Shown: positions 36,461 to 48,410 of the stretch, piece after piece | How positions within the stretch are numbered: position 1 is the stretch's first letter | How the letters are laid out: every line of letters starts with the position of its first letter | From: Embiotoca jacksoni | Lineage: Eukaryota > Chordata > Actinopteri > Embiotocidae | NCBI GenBank assembly: GCA_022577435.1 | Contig: JAKOON010000007.1 | Coordinates: 10,486,926 to 10,550,925 of the forward strand | Reading direction: 5' to 3' | Length of the DNA stretch: 64,000 nucleotides | The notes under the pieces: model-generated | Seen by the model: the letters and a program-made list of their open reading frames with translations, nothing else | The model's database searches: none | Told to the model about the DNA's origin: nothing | Position numbers and translations under genes: made by a program

Positions 36461-38080
36461 ACACAAGAACTGTCTGATGAGGAGAGTTAGCAGTTAAATG
36501 TCAGAGTAGAATCATGTAAATTTGTGAGAAATAAGAATGTGTGTCTACAAATTTGAGTCCATCAGACTGAGAATGATTGAGAGAGAGTGAATGAATGCTG
36601 AGACTAATTAGTGAGAATGTTGGGACCAAAGCTGGGGTGTTAAAGACGGCTGCCGGGAAGAAGAAAAGAAAAGAAAGATTGGAGACTGATGTGAAAGAAG
36701 GAGAGAAGCAGACTTTTGACTTAATGAGTTTAGTTCTGCTCATCTGTCTGTATATCAACTCACTGACTGAACTTTACTTCCTCAATAATCAATATCTTAA
36801 GTTATTTTCAAGAGAGACAGAACAGAAAGCACACAGAGTAGCAGCTGAGAGGCAAACACCAGAAAGCAATGTAACACTTTCGCACACTGCTTTACTTCCG
36901 TAACTCCCACAGTCAAGCTCTGAGCAAACCGAACCTGTGATTATATTTGCCACTGATCAAACACGGAGACTAATTCATTAGAAATCAGACCTCTGAAGAT
37001 GGAAAAAAAAACTAGTGAGTTTGTGAAAAAGTATTTATCTGTAACTTTATTTTGCTTAATTGGCAGCAACATATTTGAGTACATTTAGTGTATTTGTAAA
37101 CCGGGTATCATGCCAAAGAGTGTGATACACCTATTAGTCTAGAGGTTACTGTATCAGTGTCAAGTTTAGCTTCCCTTATGTGTGAAAAGTAAAGAGCTTT
37201 AGTTTCAGCCACCAAAAACCATGTGAGTAGGTTTAGAGAAACATATGTAAGGAACATTTCGTACGTCACGTGAGTTTAATACTTTATGTTACGTATGTAA
37301 CTTTAAAGAGACCTTCATTTTTGCTTACTCATGACCTCGAACGCCAGTCTCCCATGGTGAAAGTCCTGAGTTTGTTCCAACCAAGCACCGCAGATGTCCT
37401 CCGATTGCTCTGTACTTCATCACATGACATCTGTCACGTGACCTCCTTCTTCGACCCTGGTCATACATGCAGTGTACTTTCCAGGCCAAGACCAGGCTAA
37501 ATGTGACACAGACATGGTATCCTCTGGTGGACTGAGTGCATTAAAGCAGGATGTACTACAAAAAGCTTAAGTATAACTTGATGATTTGTTGTTACAAAAA
37601 CTTAACAAATTAGGTGATTACGTCAAGAGAAAATCTATTTCCATAGCTTAGGCAGAGCACTGAACTCACACTTGCATCAACTGACAACCATCAGCCTCTT
37701 CATTCATGCTACACCATCAGATGCTCGTTCTTAAGCTGTCTGGCTGAGTGGTAACATGTGGTTCCTAAGATGTTATGTTCACGTCTGGGTTTATTGACCA
37801 CGATTTCTTCTCCCGGCAGTTACTGTAACAACGTGGTGGTAATATGAAAACATAGCAGCTCTGCCATTCCTTTATAATGGAGGGTACCATGCAACTGCTG
37901 CTTCCCAGGGACAAAGAGGGGCCAAAGCTTTGAAAATATATTTTTTTTAAACAGATTTAGAATAAAATTAGCAGCGGTAGTAGAATTTTCCATTACTAAA
38001 AGCACAGCACAAAATCAGCCAGAACAGAAAGCTCTCAATCATTAACAGTTATTTCCTTCTTTTTTGATGTGGAAACAAGA
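36461..38080. other. No recognised feature
   Basis: AT-rich. A 102-codon frame at 36595-36903 is Lys/Glu-rich without motifs. Confidence 0.4.
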
Positions 38081-38100
38081 GTGCGTGTGCACGCGCGCGC

Positions 38101-38144
<44 letters not shown>
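38081..38144. repeat. Alternating purine-pyrimidine tract, Z-DNA prone
   Basis: GTGCGTGTGCACGCGCGCGC runs into (GT)n, giving about 64 bases of nearly strict alternation with a CG-rich core. This is the classical composition for left-handed DNA. Confidence 0.95.
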
Positions 38145-38146
<2 letters not shown>

Positions 38147-38284
38147 AATCAATAATAGCCCAGTAATCAGACTCAACTGCTATTCCACTCCAGAAAAATC
38201 CATGATGTGGAGGTTCAGAGGTCTGAAACCAGGCGAGTTCGATGAGCCTGAATATTAAATGTTTCTGGAAAGCACACATTGCAG

Positions 38285-38336
38285 ACACTTCAGTTTATAT
38301 CAGAAGGTACAAACCTTCTGATATAAACTGAAAAGT
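38285..38336. repeat. Perfect 18-bp palindrome, 4-base loop
   Basis: 38291-38308 is the exact reverse complement of 38313-38330 (outer end CAGTTTATATC, inner end GAAGGT), with loop ACAA. Pairing continues outward with two mismatches (ACACTT against AAAAGT). Confidence 0.95.
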
Positions 38337-38363
38337 TTACCAAAAACAATAATCAAGTCAAAC

Positions 38364-38393
38364 ATCTTTGCGTTACTGAAGTAACACAAAGAT
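38364..38393. repeat. Second short palindrome beside the first
   Basis: ATCTTTG (38364-38370) pairs with CAAAGAT (38387-38393) and GTTACT (38372-38377) with AGTAAC (38380-38385), with a one-base asymmetry on each side. It begins 33 bases after the first palindrome. Confidence 0.85.
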
Positions 38394-38399
38394 ATTGTC

Positions 38400-41300
38400 A
38401 TTGCCACAATAGAGGGGATTTTTCTTTTGTAAGCCACACTGTGGCATCAGTTGGATTTCAGTCAGTCCTGCTCAGTGCCGCCTTCTGCATATTTAATTTG
38501 ATTCTCTCCACACTTCCTTTCAAACTCGTCACAATGGGTTTGGTGGGATGGTTTTCAAATGGGTGGACTGTAAATTTTTGGTTCAGTGTTGAATGAAAAT
38601 GATATTACTGATTCAAAGTCCTTTGTTCTGATTGCTCGCCGAAAAGATATTTCAACAGCATCGGAGAACTTTGGATATTTGTATGTTTAGATTTTTAAGT
38701 ACAATTCTGATGTGTATTTTGTCCAATTTTGTTGTTCGTAATAACATGAAAAACAACAATTTGGCAAAAACGGATGAAATGAAAACGTCAGGTATGTTCT
38801 TCATTTCTGTTGGACCTTGCATGTTTTAGGGAATGCGAAGGGTATTTACCGTTTGTCTCGTATACAACAACCTATTATTGTAAACTTGGCAGCAATCATA
38901 CTAATGAAAAAAGATGCCTTATAAGTATTCTTTTTATTTCTGTTAATGTGCAGTAAGCATTTCAGAGGCTATATTAGATTACATTTCTCCTCCATAATCT
39001 CTCCATCCATCTGCTGAAATCATGACAAACAATGAGACACACACTCACTCCATCTTTCTGTCTGTAGCTGCCACAAAATGGGATGACGGAGGGATGGAGC
39101 ACAGTTAAAAATGATAAAGGTGGCAGGAAGCAAAAGACTTTGGCTTTCAGGTAGTGTTAAATCAATTGGAATAATATGTTAGTGAACCAAAATCATCTTG
39201 TTATAAAAGTCACACCAATAATAAACAGGTATTTAATGCTGGTAAATTATCATGCAAATAATGTATGTAAACTATTCCTCTGTGAAAACTTACGTGATAA
39301 TGTTAACACATTGATCTATGTGTTTTATTGAAAGGGACAACTATGTCTGAAAGTGAATCTGGAGAAAAAAAAAAGTGTAAACTCTGACTAAACCCGCGAC
39401 TTTGAAGATTTGAGCTGCTGCTCGGGTAACAAGATAGACCATAAGTTTGCTTCAGGGAACAGAAAATCCTGGGCGTTTTCCAAACTGTCAACAAACTCAT
39501 CTGTAACTCAGTTAACCGTGTATGGGGAATTGGACCCAGATGTGAAGTCAGCATGTGCTGTCACAACACCACTGTCCTCAAACATCAAAGTGAGCTGCAA
39601 CGGATGCTGCGGGAGCAATCATTCGACAATCAGTGCTATCGCTCACAGCAACAACTCACCCGGGAATGAACCTTCTCATCACAACTCGGACTGACCGGCT
39701 CCGCACAAAATCAGTCGCCTCAGTTTCTCTGAAGCCGACAGACAACGAAGCAGCGGCTGGGCTGCTGTGATTACTACAGGATGTTAAATAGAGCTCAGTG
39801 TTTACCTCATAATCACACAACAAAAGACAGAATAGTTGCTCCTGAGATAACTTCGTAGATCTGTAAGATCTTGGACCACAGTATTATAATCATCGTGCAG
39901 TGTTTTGGCATCTGATAAGCCTTCAAATGAACTGTATTGTCCCTCAAACACACCCCACCAATGCAGCCCCTCATGTTGTTTTGACGATCCGAATGTCCAC
40001 TATGGGTGAGCCCAGACATCTCGATGCCGAAGTTCATTTCAGTGTTTTTGAACTAGGATCAGTTTGCGTTAGCTGAATCATAGTAGTTAATCTGTAACTT
40101 TGCCTCCAAGTTCAGCAGTCAACATTCTGGCAAACCCACCCACCTCATTCTCCATCATAGCATCATTTTAAAAGGAGACCACTTTAATTTGGGGCAGCAA
40201 TGCACTTCCCAAAGCAAAAGGGGCAAATTGTTCGAAACATAACTGAGGTGTTTGAGGTGCTGACTCGAATGCAATCATCTGGAGGTCATGATCTGATGAT
40301 GCTAAAAGAACTACATAATCAGCAAGTTACAGTGTGCTCGGGGCCTTGTGAGAATCCACATACCTGCGTGGCGTGGTTTCACCTAAGAAACTCTGGAGAA
40401 GCACGGCACCCCAGGCCCCTCCAGCAGTTAGTTTACAGTGGTGGTGCTGAACGGCGCAGGCAACCCAACAATATCTATGGCTCACCGCATTGAAGACAAT
40501 AGCTCTAACAGATAAAACATTTCATAACTGAACCAGGCAGTTTTTATAACCAGGAATCAAATCAAATCAATCTACTTTAAATGCACTTAATTAAGAAATT
40601 GTCAGGTTCAAGTTCCCCTGAAGAGAAATAATGGGAGCTTGAGTGTCATGTAAAGTCTTGCGTTTAAGAATGAGCGTTGTAAGTGTGACAGCATGAGCCA
40701 CACGCACGTTCTTACTTTTTTTTTTTTTAATCACATGCAAATTTCAAATCCATTTCCTTTTTGTCACATCTTTGATAGTGCTGCTGATGTTGCTTAATGA
40801 AATTATGCAAAGGAACATCTCTCCGTCCTGCTCTGAACATACTGAATAATCTATCTGAAGAGAGACAGAAAAGAGTAAGAGAAAACTTAGGAGATGGATG
40901 ACCTCTTCGAGTCACTGGCACATCTCCTTCTTTCACTCTCTAGAGGGTTAATATGGTTTTAATGAAACCCTGCTCCGACAGTAATTCGTATCAAAATGGA
41001 AGATGAGTGCGGAGCGATGAAGAGATTCAGCGTCAAGCAGTTAAATATGAACAAAGGAGAGGGGAGCTAGATAGGTAATAACATATAGATGGCAGCAAGT
41101 GAGCCCCATTTTAGCATAAAGCAGGGGGATTCATCACTTTGCCAGTTACCCTTCCAAATGATAAACAGTTTCCTGAAGTAGCTGTGGGTCTGTCTCCGTG
41201 CTTTAATGTGGTTTTGCAAAACTGTTTTAACGCTGCATGAACAGAAAATTGAAGGGAGAGCGAGCGAAAGATGACAGTTGCTGAGGGGTTCAATCTGGAG

Positions 41301-42070
41301 CTGCTCCACTTAACTGGAGGATGAACGGAAGAGAGCTGAGGAGAGATGGTGATTTAAGAGAACCGAGGAGTAATGTGCTATACTCAGTGGGCTGCAGTCT
41401 CTTCAGAGATGAGAGTATTGTCATATTAATGGGATCTTGTATACGTGTGCATGAGTGGATGTACAGCCTACACGTAGAAAAAAAGGGCTGCCGGCTGGTA
41501 GTCGTGAACTGAAGTCAGCATAGTGGATAAGGACAGGAGTCATGACATAGATTAGATCAGACAGGAAGGAAGAGGACAGAGAATATCAGGAGATATAACA
41601 GTTACGACAAGGTGGAATGAAGTAAAAGAGAGGACAGGAAAGTAAAGTTAGTTTGGGTAAGACGGCACACAGGAGAGATTGACTGAAGTTAACTTTAAAA
41701 AAAAAAAAAAAAAATTAAAAACCTTAAGCAGACATGACCTTCATTACTCTGTAAGGAATTTTAACTGAGGATAAGAGAGTGGCAAGAGTCAGAGACAGAG
41801 AAAAGTTAAAGAAGGGAAAATGGGGAGATTCAGAGGGAGATACTGTTAACTGAAAAGGACATCTTGCCGGATCTAGCTTGGATCTGTGGCCATCAGAGCC
41901 ACATTAAAGCAATAAGGAAACTTTCATGTGGGAGTTACTGTGGTCACTAATTTCTGACTTGAAAATACTGTCTACTCTAACACCCAAGGCCTAATTACAA
42001 TTTGGAAACTGATTTTTCTAAAAACTCCAATATATCTGGTTTATTTGAAGAGCTGGGCGTCGTTCATACA
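38400..42070. other. Unassigned stretch with two motif-free open frames
   Basis: Plus-strand frames at 39410-39694 (94 codons; SCCSGNKIDHKF start) and 40200-40493 (97 codons; HFPKQKGQIVRNITEVFEVL start) are open but match nothing I know. A weak splice-flanked block follows TCTTTCTGTCTGTAG at 39066 (LPQNGMTEGWSTVKNDK). An A18 run lies at 41697-41714. Candidates only. Confidence 0.3.
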
Positions 42071-42074
42071 TTTG

Positions 42075-42460
42075 TGATGCCTTGACTTTGATACCGGTTC
42101 CTAAATGGTACTTTTTTCTATACCAATTTTATAAAATCCATTATAAGAATAAGAAAAATTCTATTAAACGCTATGGCACAAATCTTTTTTTCATGCAGTT
42201 TTCGTGCCTTTTAGAGAGGGAGAATGTAACTCTCAATTCACCAATGTCCCATAACCACTTCTTATGCTATTAGTAGAAGCTGCACACAAAGAAGCCTGTT
42301 GTTACAGCACTGCACAAGTACTCCGGCAGGTGTATGGGAATTATTTTTTTCAAAAGAGTGAAATAGGGTGTTTTAATTTAAGATTTCAGTTGAAAACGTT
42401 GAAACAGGGTGATTTCATCTACGTGGGCTGCACAAGCAGAGGCTATGTTGTGCAATAATA
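42075..42460. repeat. Within-window repeat family, copy A
   Basis: It shares with 51870-52100 and 55160-55640 the blocks CATGCAGTT, GAGAGGGAGAATGTAACT, TGATGTCCC-like, AATTTAAGATT and GGGCTGCACAAGCAGA. The order is conserved. Non-coding and diverged. Confidence 0.7.
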
Positions 42461-43039
42461 TTCACTCCTGTGTAAACAGAGGGACAGTTAAGTGTTTTAA
42501 AACCAAAACGTGTTGGTGTGAATGTAGCGCAAGTATGGACATTTGCCAAAGAACAAGAGAAAGCTTTCGATGCTGGATCGGTACCCAGACATAGTCATGT
42601 GTATTATTCAAAAACATTTATTTCTATGTGTATATGCCAGGAGGATCCTTTGGAGATATGGAATGCAGATCAACCACTGTCACTAAGACACCCAACTTTA
42701 ATAGCAAGTACAATAGTGTCCATTCTGTTAAGATGCTGCACTGATGTCTTCGTACTTGACTGTTGAAGATTGCACCACATGTTTTGAAATGACACAAATG
42801 CATGTCATACTAAGAGTGTGGAAAAGAGAAAGAACGAGAGAGAAGTCTAAGCATGATGGACAGTAATTATAACAATTATTAAATATAGGAGTGTAAAAAC
42901 TGTCCCTTTAAAACATTGTCGTTTTATGTTACCATCCAGCACTGCAGTCATCATATCAACTACTGAAGTAACAAGTTGGAGATTCCACAGACATACAATG
43001 TCTTTCACATCTTTAAAACTATATTCAGAGAAGAGGACA
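42461..43039. other. No recognised feature
   Basis: Only short frames; an 82-codon frame at 42518-42766 has no recognisable motif. Confidence 0.35.
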
Positions 43040-43200
43040 GGAGAGGAGAATACCAGAGCACTGTAGACACCCAGAGTCCAAAACATTTCTAAGACCATCC
43101 TCGACTGGTTCCCCTTTGGCATCTGTCCACCGGGCTTCTGGCATCGTGTCTCTCTTTGCAGATTATTAGCATTTCACCACTTCAGTATGCACTTCGGAGG
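43040..43200 (-). repeat. Inverted duplication, minus copy
   Basis: Read on the minus strand it matches 45995-46160: GTGCATACTGAAGTGGTGAA, then GATGCCAGAAGCC, CGGTGGACAGATGCC, then 25 identical bases at 43101-43125. Similarity fades beyond about 43040. The minus-strand frame starting at 43122 (MPKGNQSRMVLEMFW, 91 codons) begins in the identical stretch. Confidence 0.85.
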
Positions 43201-45994
43201 GACGGGATTACATGTTAACCCTTTTCACACCGGCGGTCCCTGTACCGGGACCAGGTTGTATCTGCTGTCAATTGTTGAAGGTGGAAGAGCGTGGTGTATT
43301 CAATGAAGAGGCTGCAGGTTGTTACTATGATAAAAAGGGGTGGAGCACTTATTGTACTTCTTTCTGTTGCAGCCAACTTGGTTGGATTGGGGACACAGTT
43401 TTGATGTAGTACCAAATTTTTGCAGCTGTCTCTGATGCATAGAGCCTGAAGTTGTTCATTTTGGCCTCAAGAGTTGTGGAGGTGTTACTGACTGAATTTG
43501 GAGAAAGTTGTTTTCGGGTGAAACTTTCAAATAAATGCCCCCAGCTTCTGTATAAAATATGCTTGAAGTTGCTGGTAATGAACTGAGTTGAAATATACAG
43601 TATTGTGTGTGTGATATCACTGCAGAGCCCTCCATCACTGTGTTGTTAATTACAGCTCAGTCAAATTAGATGAGATTAAACAGCTGTATGCTCAAAGCTA
43701 CAGCGAGGGATAGATGTGGAGTTATAACACTCGTAATTTGTCAGATAAATGTCAGTTAAGAGCAAATTGAATTCATAAAAAAAGAAAAAGCACATTGAAA
43801 TGTAAAAATACCTGAACTGCAGCGGAGTATGTGACAAAAAGCTCTCCGTCAAAGGCACTTCTGTTTAAGGAAGAGTAATAAAATAAAATATTCACTCAGA
43901 TACAGTGAATTATGTGTACAAAAATATTTTTCATAGACATATTGTTTTGAACTTATGGCAGCACTAAGAGGAAAAAGAAAGTATTATGGCTATTTTCATG
44001 AGCTGTTGCTGCTCAGTTGCATTTGAAGCTGCATTTCCAGGGGCAACAGTAACATCTAGAATTGAACACTTACTCCCATTTAATTGCACAAGTGATCTGT
44101 ATTGTTAGGATGACTAAGGCAGACCAGAGAGCAGGGTTTGAAATGTGGGGAGATAGAACTGCATACGTGTTTCGTTTCTCTTTCTGTGCTGTTAAGTGGG
44201 CTTCTTTTTCAGGGTTGTTGAGGTCATTTTATACAAAGAAGTTTGGGAGAAACAGGTTATTACTGATGATTGCAGGTTTAGTAATCACAACTGAAACTGC
44301 GGGCAGATTGTGTGGGAGGCACACAATTTTATCCCTGAATAACAGAACAGTTTATGGCTGTGTAATACGGAAAACTGCTCATATATCCGAAAAGCATGAG
44401 TGCATGTTCTCAAAACTTTTTTTTGTCTTTCTTTTGTTTTCTTATCTTTATTAATACAGTCAATGGTTTTACTGCAGCAGTCAGTTATTGTTTTTTTTTT
44501 TTTCCCCTTTAGCCTTAATTTGCAAGTGACACTGACTGACACTGACTTTTCTCCTCAGCAAATCAAGTATGCTGCACTCAGTTCTGTCCTCAACATACCC
44601 ACACTCGCCTGAGTTGCCCGACTCATTTTCGTGTTTTCTTACTTCTGTTGATTTTGAATATGATCAAGCACAAGGTTGCCTGGGGAGCTGCTCCTGTGTA
44701 GCTCTACCTCGTGATAAAGTCATTACTTTCAACATGTTTGTACATATCCGGCACACTCAGACAATGCTGAATATTTACTGCAGAGTCAAAACAAAATAAT
44801 TATCCTCAGCGCTATTTAAGCCAATTATTGTTGTTTGTGCAGCATGTTTGTTAGAAGGACAGTAACAGGCTGCTCTGAATGGTTCTGTAATCATGTTAAT
44901 TATTTGCTATCAAGTGGGACTTTTGGGGTTTGTTTGATCCACGGATAAAGGTATCTTGCTCTTGCTCTTGAGTCAGTAGAGAAAGTTAAAGTAGAAAACA
45001 TGACAAATTTAGCTTTTCATTAAAACATTCCCCCACTGTGGCCTTGTGGATTGATTCACTGTCTTAAAGTCAGGACAGATTTACCATAAATAAACACAAA
45101 TATGAATGACTGACGAGCTTGACAAATCCTTGGACATGCCGTGCAATCCAATTTCCATCAGGTATTTCAGAGGTTCTTTAAAAAAAAGGCAAGTCAGACC
45201 TTTAGCCAGAGGGCATTTTAGGGGAGGCACGTATCCATGATGGCAGTCAACTAAGTTTACTAAAATAGCAAAGAGCACAGATTTAACTCCTCGATTTAGT
45301 TGCTCACCTTTAAGCCGACCTGGTGTGTTTGTATTTGAGCAGGGAGATTACCCTTTTTTCTTTTGACTTTTATTGATAGAGGCATTTTTGATGTCACCTT
45401 TGTCCTTCAGTTTACTTCAAATCCCCCGTTTTGGTGGCACAGCCATGATTTCCCATCAGTGAAAAGAGCCAAACTTTAACCTCAGAAACAACCCATTAGC
45501 TGCTGACTGACAAGGATTTATTCTTTGTACTCTGGTTGAATGACACGCAGGATTTCAATTCAGCATCAGAGAGCCATAAGTCTGTGTCATATATAGATAT
45601 GACATTATAAGATAACAATATCTTATGTTATTTGGTTTCATGTACTGTGCTACTTCAGTTTGTTAAATGAGCAACCAAATAAACATCCAGCGGGAGAAGG
45701 TTTGCTAACTAGCTGATCAACTTCAGCACTAAACAGCATTAATACATACATGCAAATGTAATTGTGGCCAGTTTAGGTATTAGTCTGGTCCTTACTCACT
45801 ACAAAAGAAACATTGTTGGCATACATTACATGGCTTGTAAGCTACAGCGGAAGCAGGGCTGGATAGATACATATTGATTGTTAAGCACCAGTAGTAAATG
45901 GGATTTCAGTTGGAGTTAAGTTGATTTTCTATATCTGTGCGTTTCATTCGCTCATGACCTCTCCTGCCCACACTGGTATATATTTATGATGTCA
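43201..45994. other. No recognised gene
   Basis: AT-rich. A 130-codon plus frame at 44062-44454 has no motif. 43205-43420 with CACACCGGCGGTCCCTGTAC and its surroundings may be a MITE-like block, not assigned. Confidence 0.35.
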
Positions 45995-46160
45995 GCCCTC
46001 TGCAGTGCATGCTGAAGTAGTGAAATGCTAAAAAAACTGCAGACAGACATTATGCCAGAGAGCCGGTGGAAAGATGCCAAAGGGGAACCAGTCGAGTATA
46101 GTCAGTGAATTTCCTGTTGCAGTCACACTGAGGCTGTCTGCTGTGCTCTGGTGTTAATGA
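45995..46160 (+). repeat. Inverted duplication, plus copy
   Basis: Partner of the minus copy at 43040-43200. The best-conserved 25 bases are 46072-46096 (AGATGCCAAAGGGG, then AACCAGTCGAG). A frame starting in it (MPKGNQSSIVSEF) stops after 27 codons, so the pair does not share a conserved protein beyond the first seven residues. Confidence 0.85.
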
Positions 46161-47454
46161 AGGCACAGCAGAGTGAAAGTGAGGCCACTCTGCCTCAAGG
46201 CTACAGAATGCCACCGCTGATTGTGACCAATTACAGTCAATAGAGCTAAAAAATAAATATTGGAGCTCGGTGACACTGCTTAAATGAGTTTTTCCAGCAT
46301 GTGCCTACTCTGCTTCTTGCGATGTCAGCCCTGCCGTGGCCTTTATTCACCGAGAGGTCAAGGCAGTCACTTCGAATATGCTAATTAAATGATTTATTGT
46401 ATGTAGATCGTGTAATCAACCATCAGTCACTGTTAAATAAAATACTGCTGCTCCTGCACAGATATATAGTGAACACTGTTTGGTAGGTCGATGCTGATTT
46501 AAATAGGGTTATTTTTTATTTAAAATGTATGACATCTCTCGACCCTCCTTATTGCCACTGGAAGTATTCTAAACAGTGGCAGACACAATACTTTTGTTCA
46601 CAGTTTTTAATAAAGTTTAATAAAGCTTTCAGCAATGTTCATGAAAGCAGTTGTTCTTTAGTTCTTTTTTTTTTTTCCACGGCTATAATGTTGCTTTAAG
46701 TGCACCACAGAAGAGCCTGCTTCAGAAACCAGCATTACTGAACTCCGTTTGTAACACAGTCAAGTGCACTCATTTCACAATGGACCGTCTATTCAATGCA
46801 GGTTTTGGGGTGATTTTGTAAATTATGGATTCAGTGGCACAGAGTTACTTTGTGTTGTGCAAAATGGAGAAAAAGATACAATGAAATTAATTTTAAAGAT
46901 TTTGGTAATGCTATTTAAAACCAATCTTTTTCTTGTGACATTGTACACATTTAAGCGCAATAAAGGCCTATGCATCACATAACTGCGTACTGTCGACATC
47001 ACTTTTGTTGGCTGCGTCTCCCCTACTGGACACTGATTGGTTTGTTCATGGGCGTGCAGCTAGTATTGGCATGTTGTCATGCTTTGGTGGCTTTTTCTCC
47101 TTGAATGAAGGAAAATGAATGAACAGATTCATCTTGTATCCACTATATCATCATTGTGGAATTACTTAAATTGCACCAACATCAACGCAGAAGTTGAAAG
47201 TAGTTTGAAGTCGCCAAATGAACATCCTCGTCATGCAAAAGTAATATAGTGGCCAACAAGTTAGGAGGTGAAGACTGCAAGAAATCTCGTGAGCCTTTGT
47301 CTCCTTTCTCTCATCATGTGCTATCGTGGCTTATTTTTTTACTTCTCTTCTCATTTGTTTTCTTCTTCTATTGTTTAATGGATGACAATAGCTTGCCTTA
47401 GCTTCCTGTAATTGGTCCAAAAGTCTGAACCATTCAGAATGTGTTTTTAAACTG
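46161..47454. other. No recognised feature
   Basis: AT-rich sequence. Confidence 0.4.
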
Positions 47455-47660
47455 CAAACAAATCGAACCATGTTTTGGTTTAAACTGGACTGAAACCGAC
47501 TGTTTCGGTTGAGCCAAATATTGGTGTTTTGGTGCGGATTGTGGTCCGAGGTACCTTTTACACCTTTTACACATTTAACACCTGCTATTTTGATTTGGAC
47601 CAAACTAAAAAGTTGGAAGGTCAGGACCAAACAAGGTAGGAGTGAAACCTCAAACGCACA
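47455..47660. mobile_element. MITE-like block (GGTCC/GGACC-rich)
   Basis: Facing motifs such as TTGGTGCGGATTGTGGTCCG and ATTTGGACCAAACTAAAAAG resemble terminal parts of fish nonautonomous DNA transposons with GGTCCGAACC-type ends. No clean terminal inverted repeat or target duplication was found. Confidence 0.35.
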
Positions 47661-47899
47661 TAGAGATGCCTTTACAGGGATAGTGGCATTGCATTGCCAG
47701 GTTAAGATAAAAGGCAGTTAAAATATTGAATGAATCACCTTTCCTCCCTCCTTCCCCAATGTGTCACTATCGCGCCCCAGTGTGTTTTCTTGTAGGTGTA
47801 ACCCTTGCTGTTGCAGCACGCAACTTTTTCCAAAGGGCAATCTATGGTGCTAACTCTGGCCCTACTATCTATGTAATATCAGTATCTGAAGTTCTTCAA

Positions 47900-48410
47900 C
47901 AGTTCAGGCCAAGATTTTGAAGATTAGCTTGGCTACAGTTCACTTAATTTCAATTACCAGGTTCGGTAAGGAGATTGGTGGTAGCAACTCTATGTAAGAG
48001 CAATGAGACCCAATGAGATCCAGATGCAAACTACATTTTGAGGTGGTTTAAAATGTGATTCAATTCGCATTTCTACAAATGCGTCTCAGTCAGGACGTTC
48101 CGCTGGCTCAGATTGGATTTCTTGCATCGCATATGTTGACAACGTCATTTTCAGAGAGACAGAGTGAACAGAATCTATGCTGCCGCTAGCAGAAAGTATA
48201 GATTTTCGCTCTGTAGAGGACAACGATAACCACACGCCACGGACAGAAGCTGAAATAAACCGTCTTCTGCCACTTCCGTGCCGGCAGCTTCCGTGTTGGA
48301 AAGCCGTGTCACGTTTGACCACAGCAACCCACGCATAAAGGTTGGTAATGTCTGGACCAGTCTGGAAACACCAAATCCGATCTGCTAACAAATAACAGTG
48401 CAAGACAGTC
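47900..48410. mobile_element. MITE-like block
   Basis: A composition shift to CpG-rich sequence, with blocks GAGATCCAGATGCAAACTAC, AATGTGATTCAATTCGC and GATCGG-type motifs, plus an open 105-codon minus frame (48086-48403) without a recognisable motif. Comparable blocks belong to nonautonomous hAT-like repeats in fish. The assignment is tentative. Confidence 0.3.

Noticed and set aside
38291..38330. microRNA precursor
   Set aside because: A 40-nt perfect palindrome with a 4-base loop is too short and too perfect for a typical precursor.
39410..40493. Two frames of 94 and 97 codons as genes
   Set aside because: No recognisable motif, no paired splice sites and no conserved start context; left as unassigned sequence.
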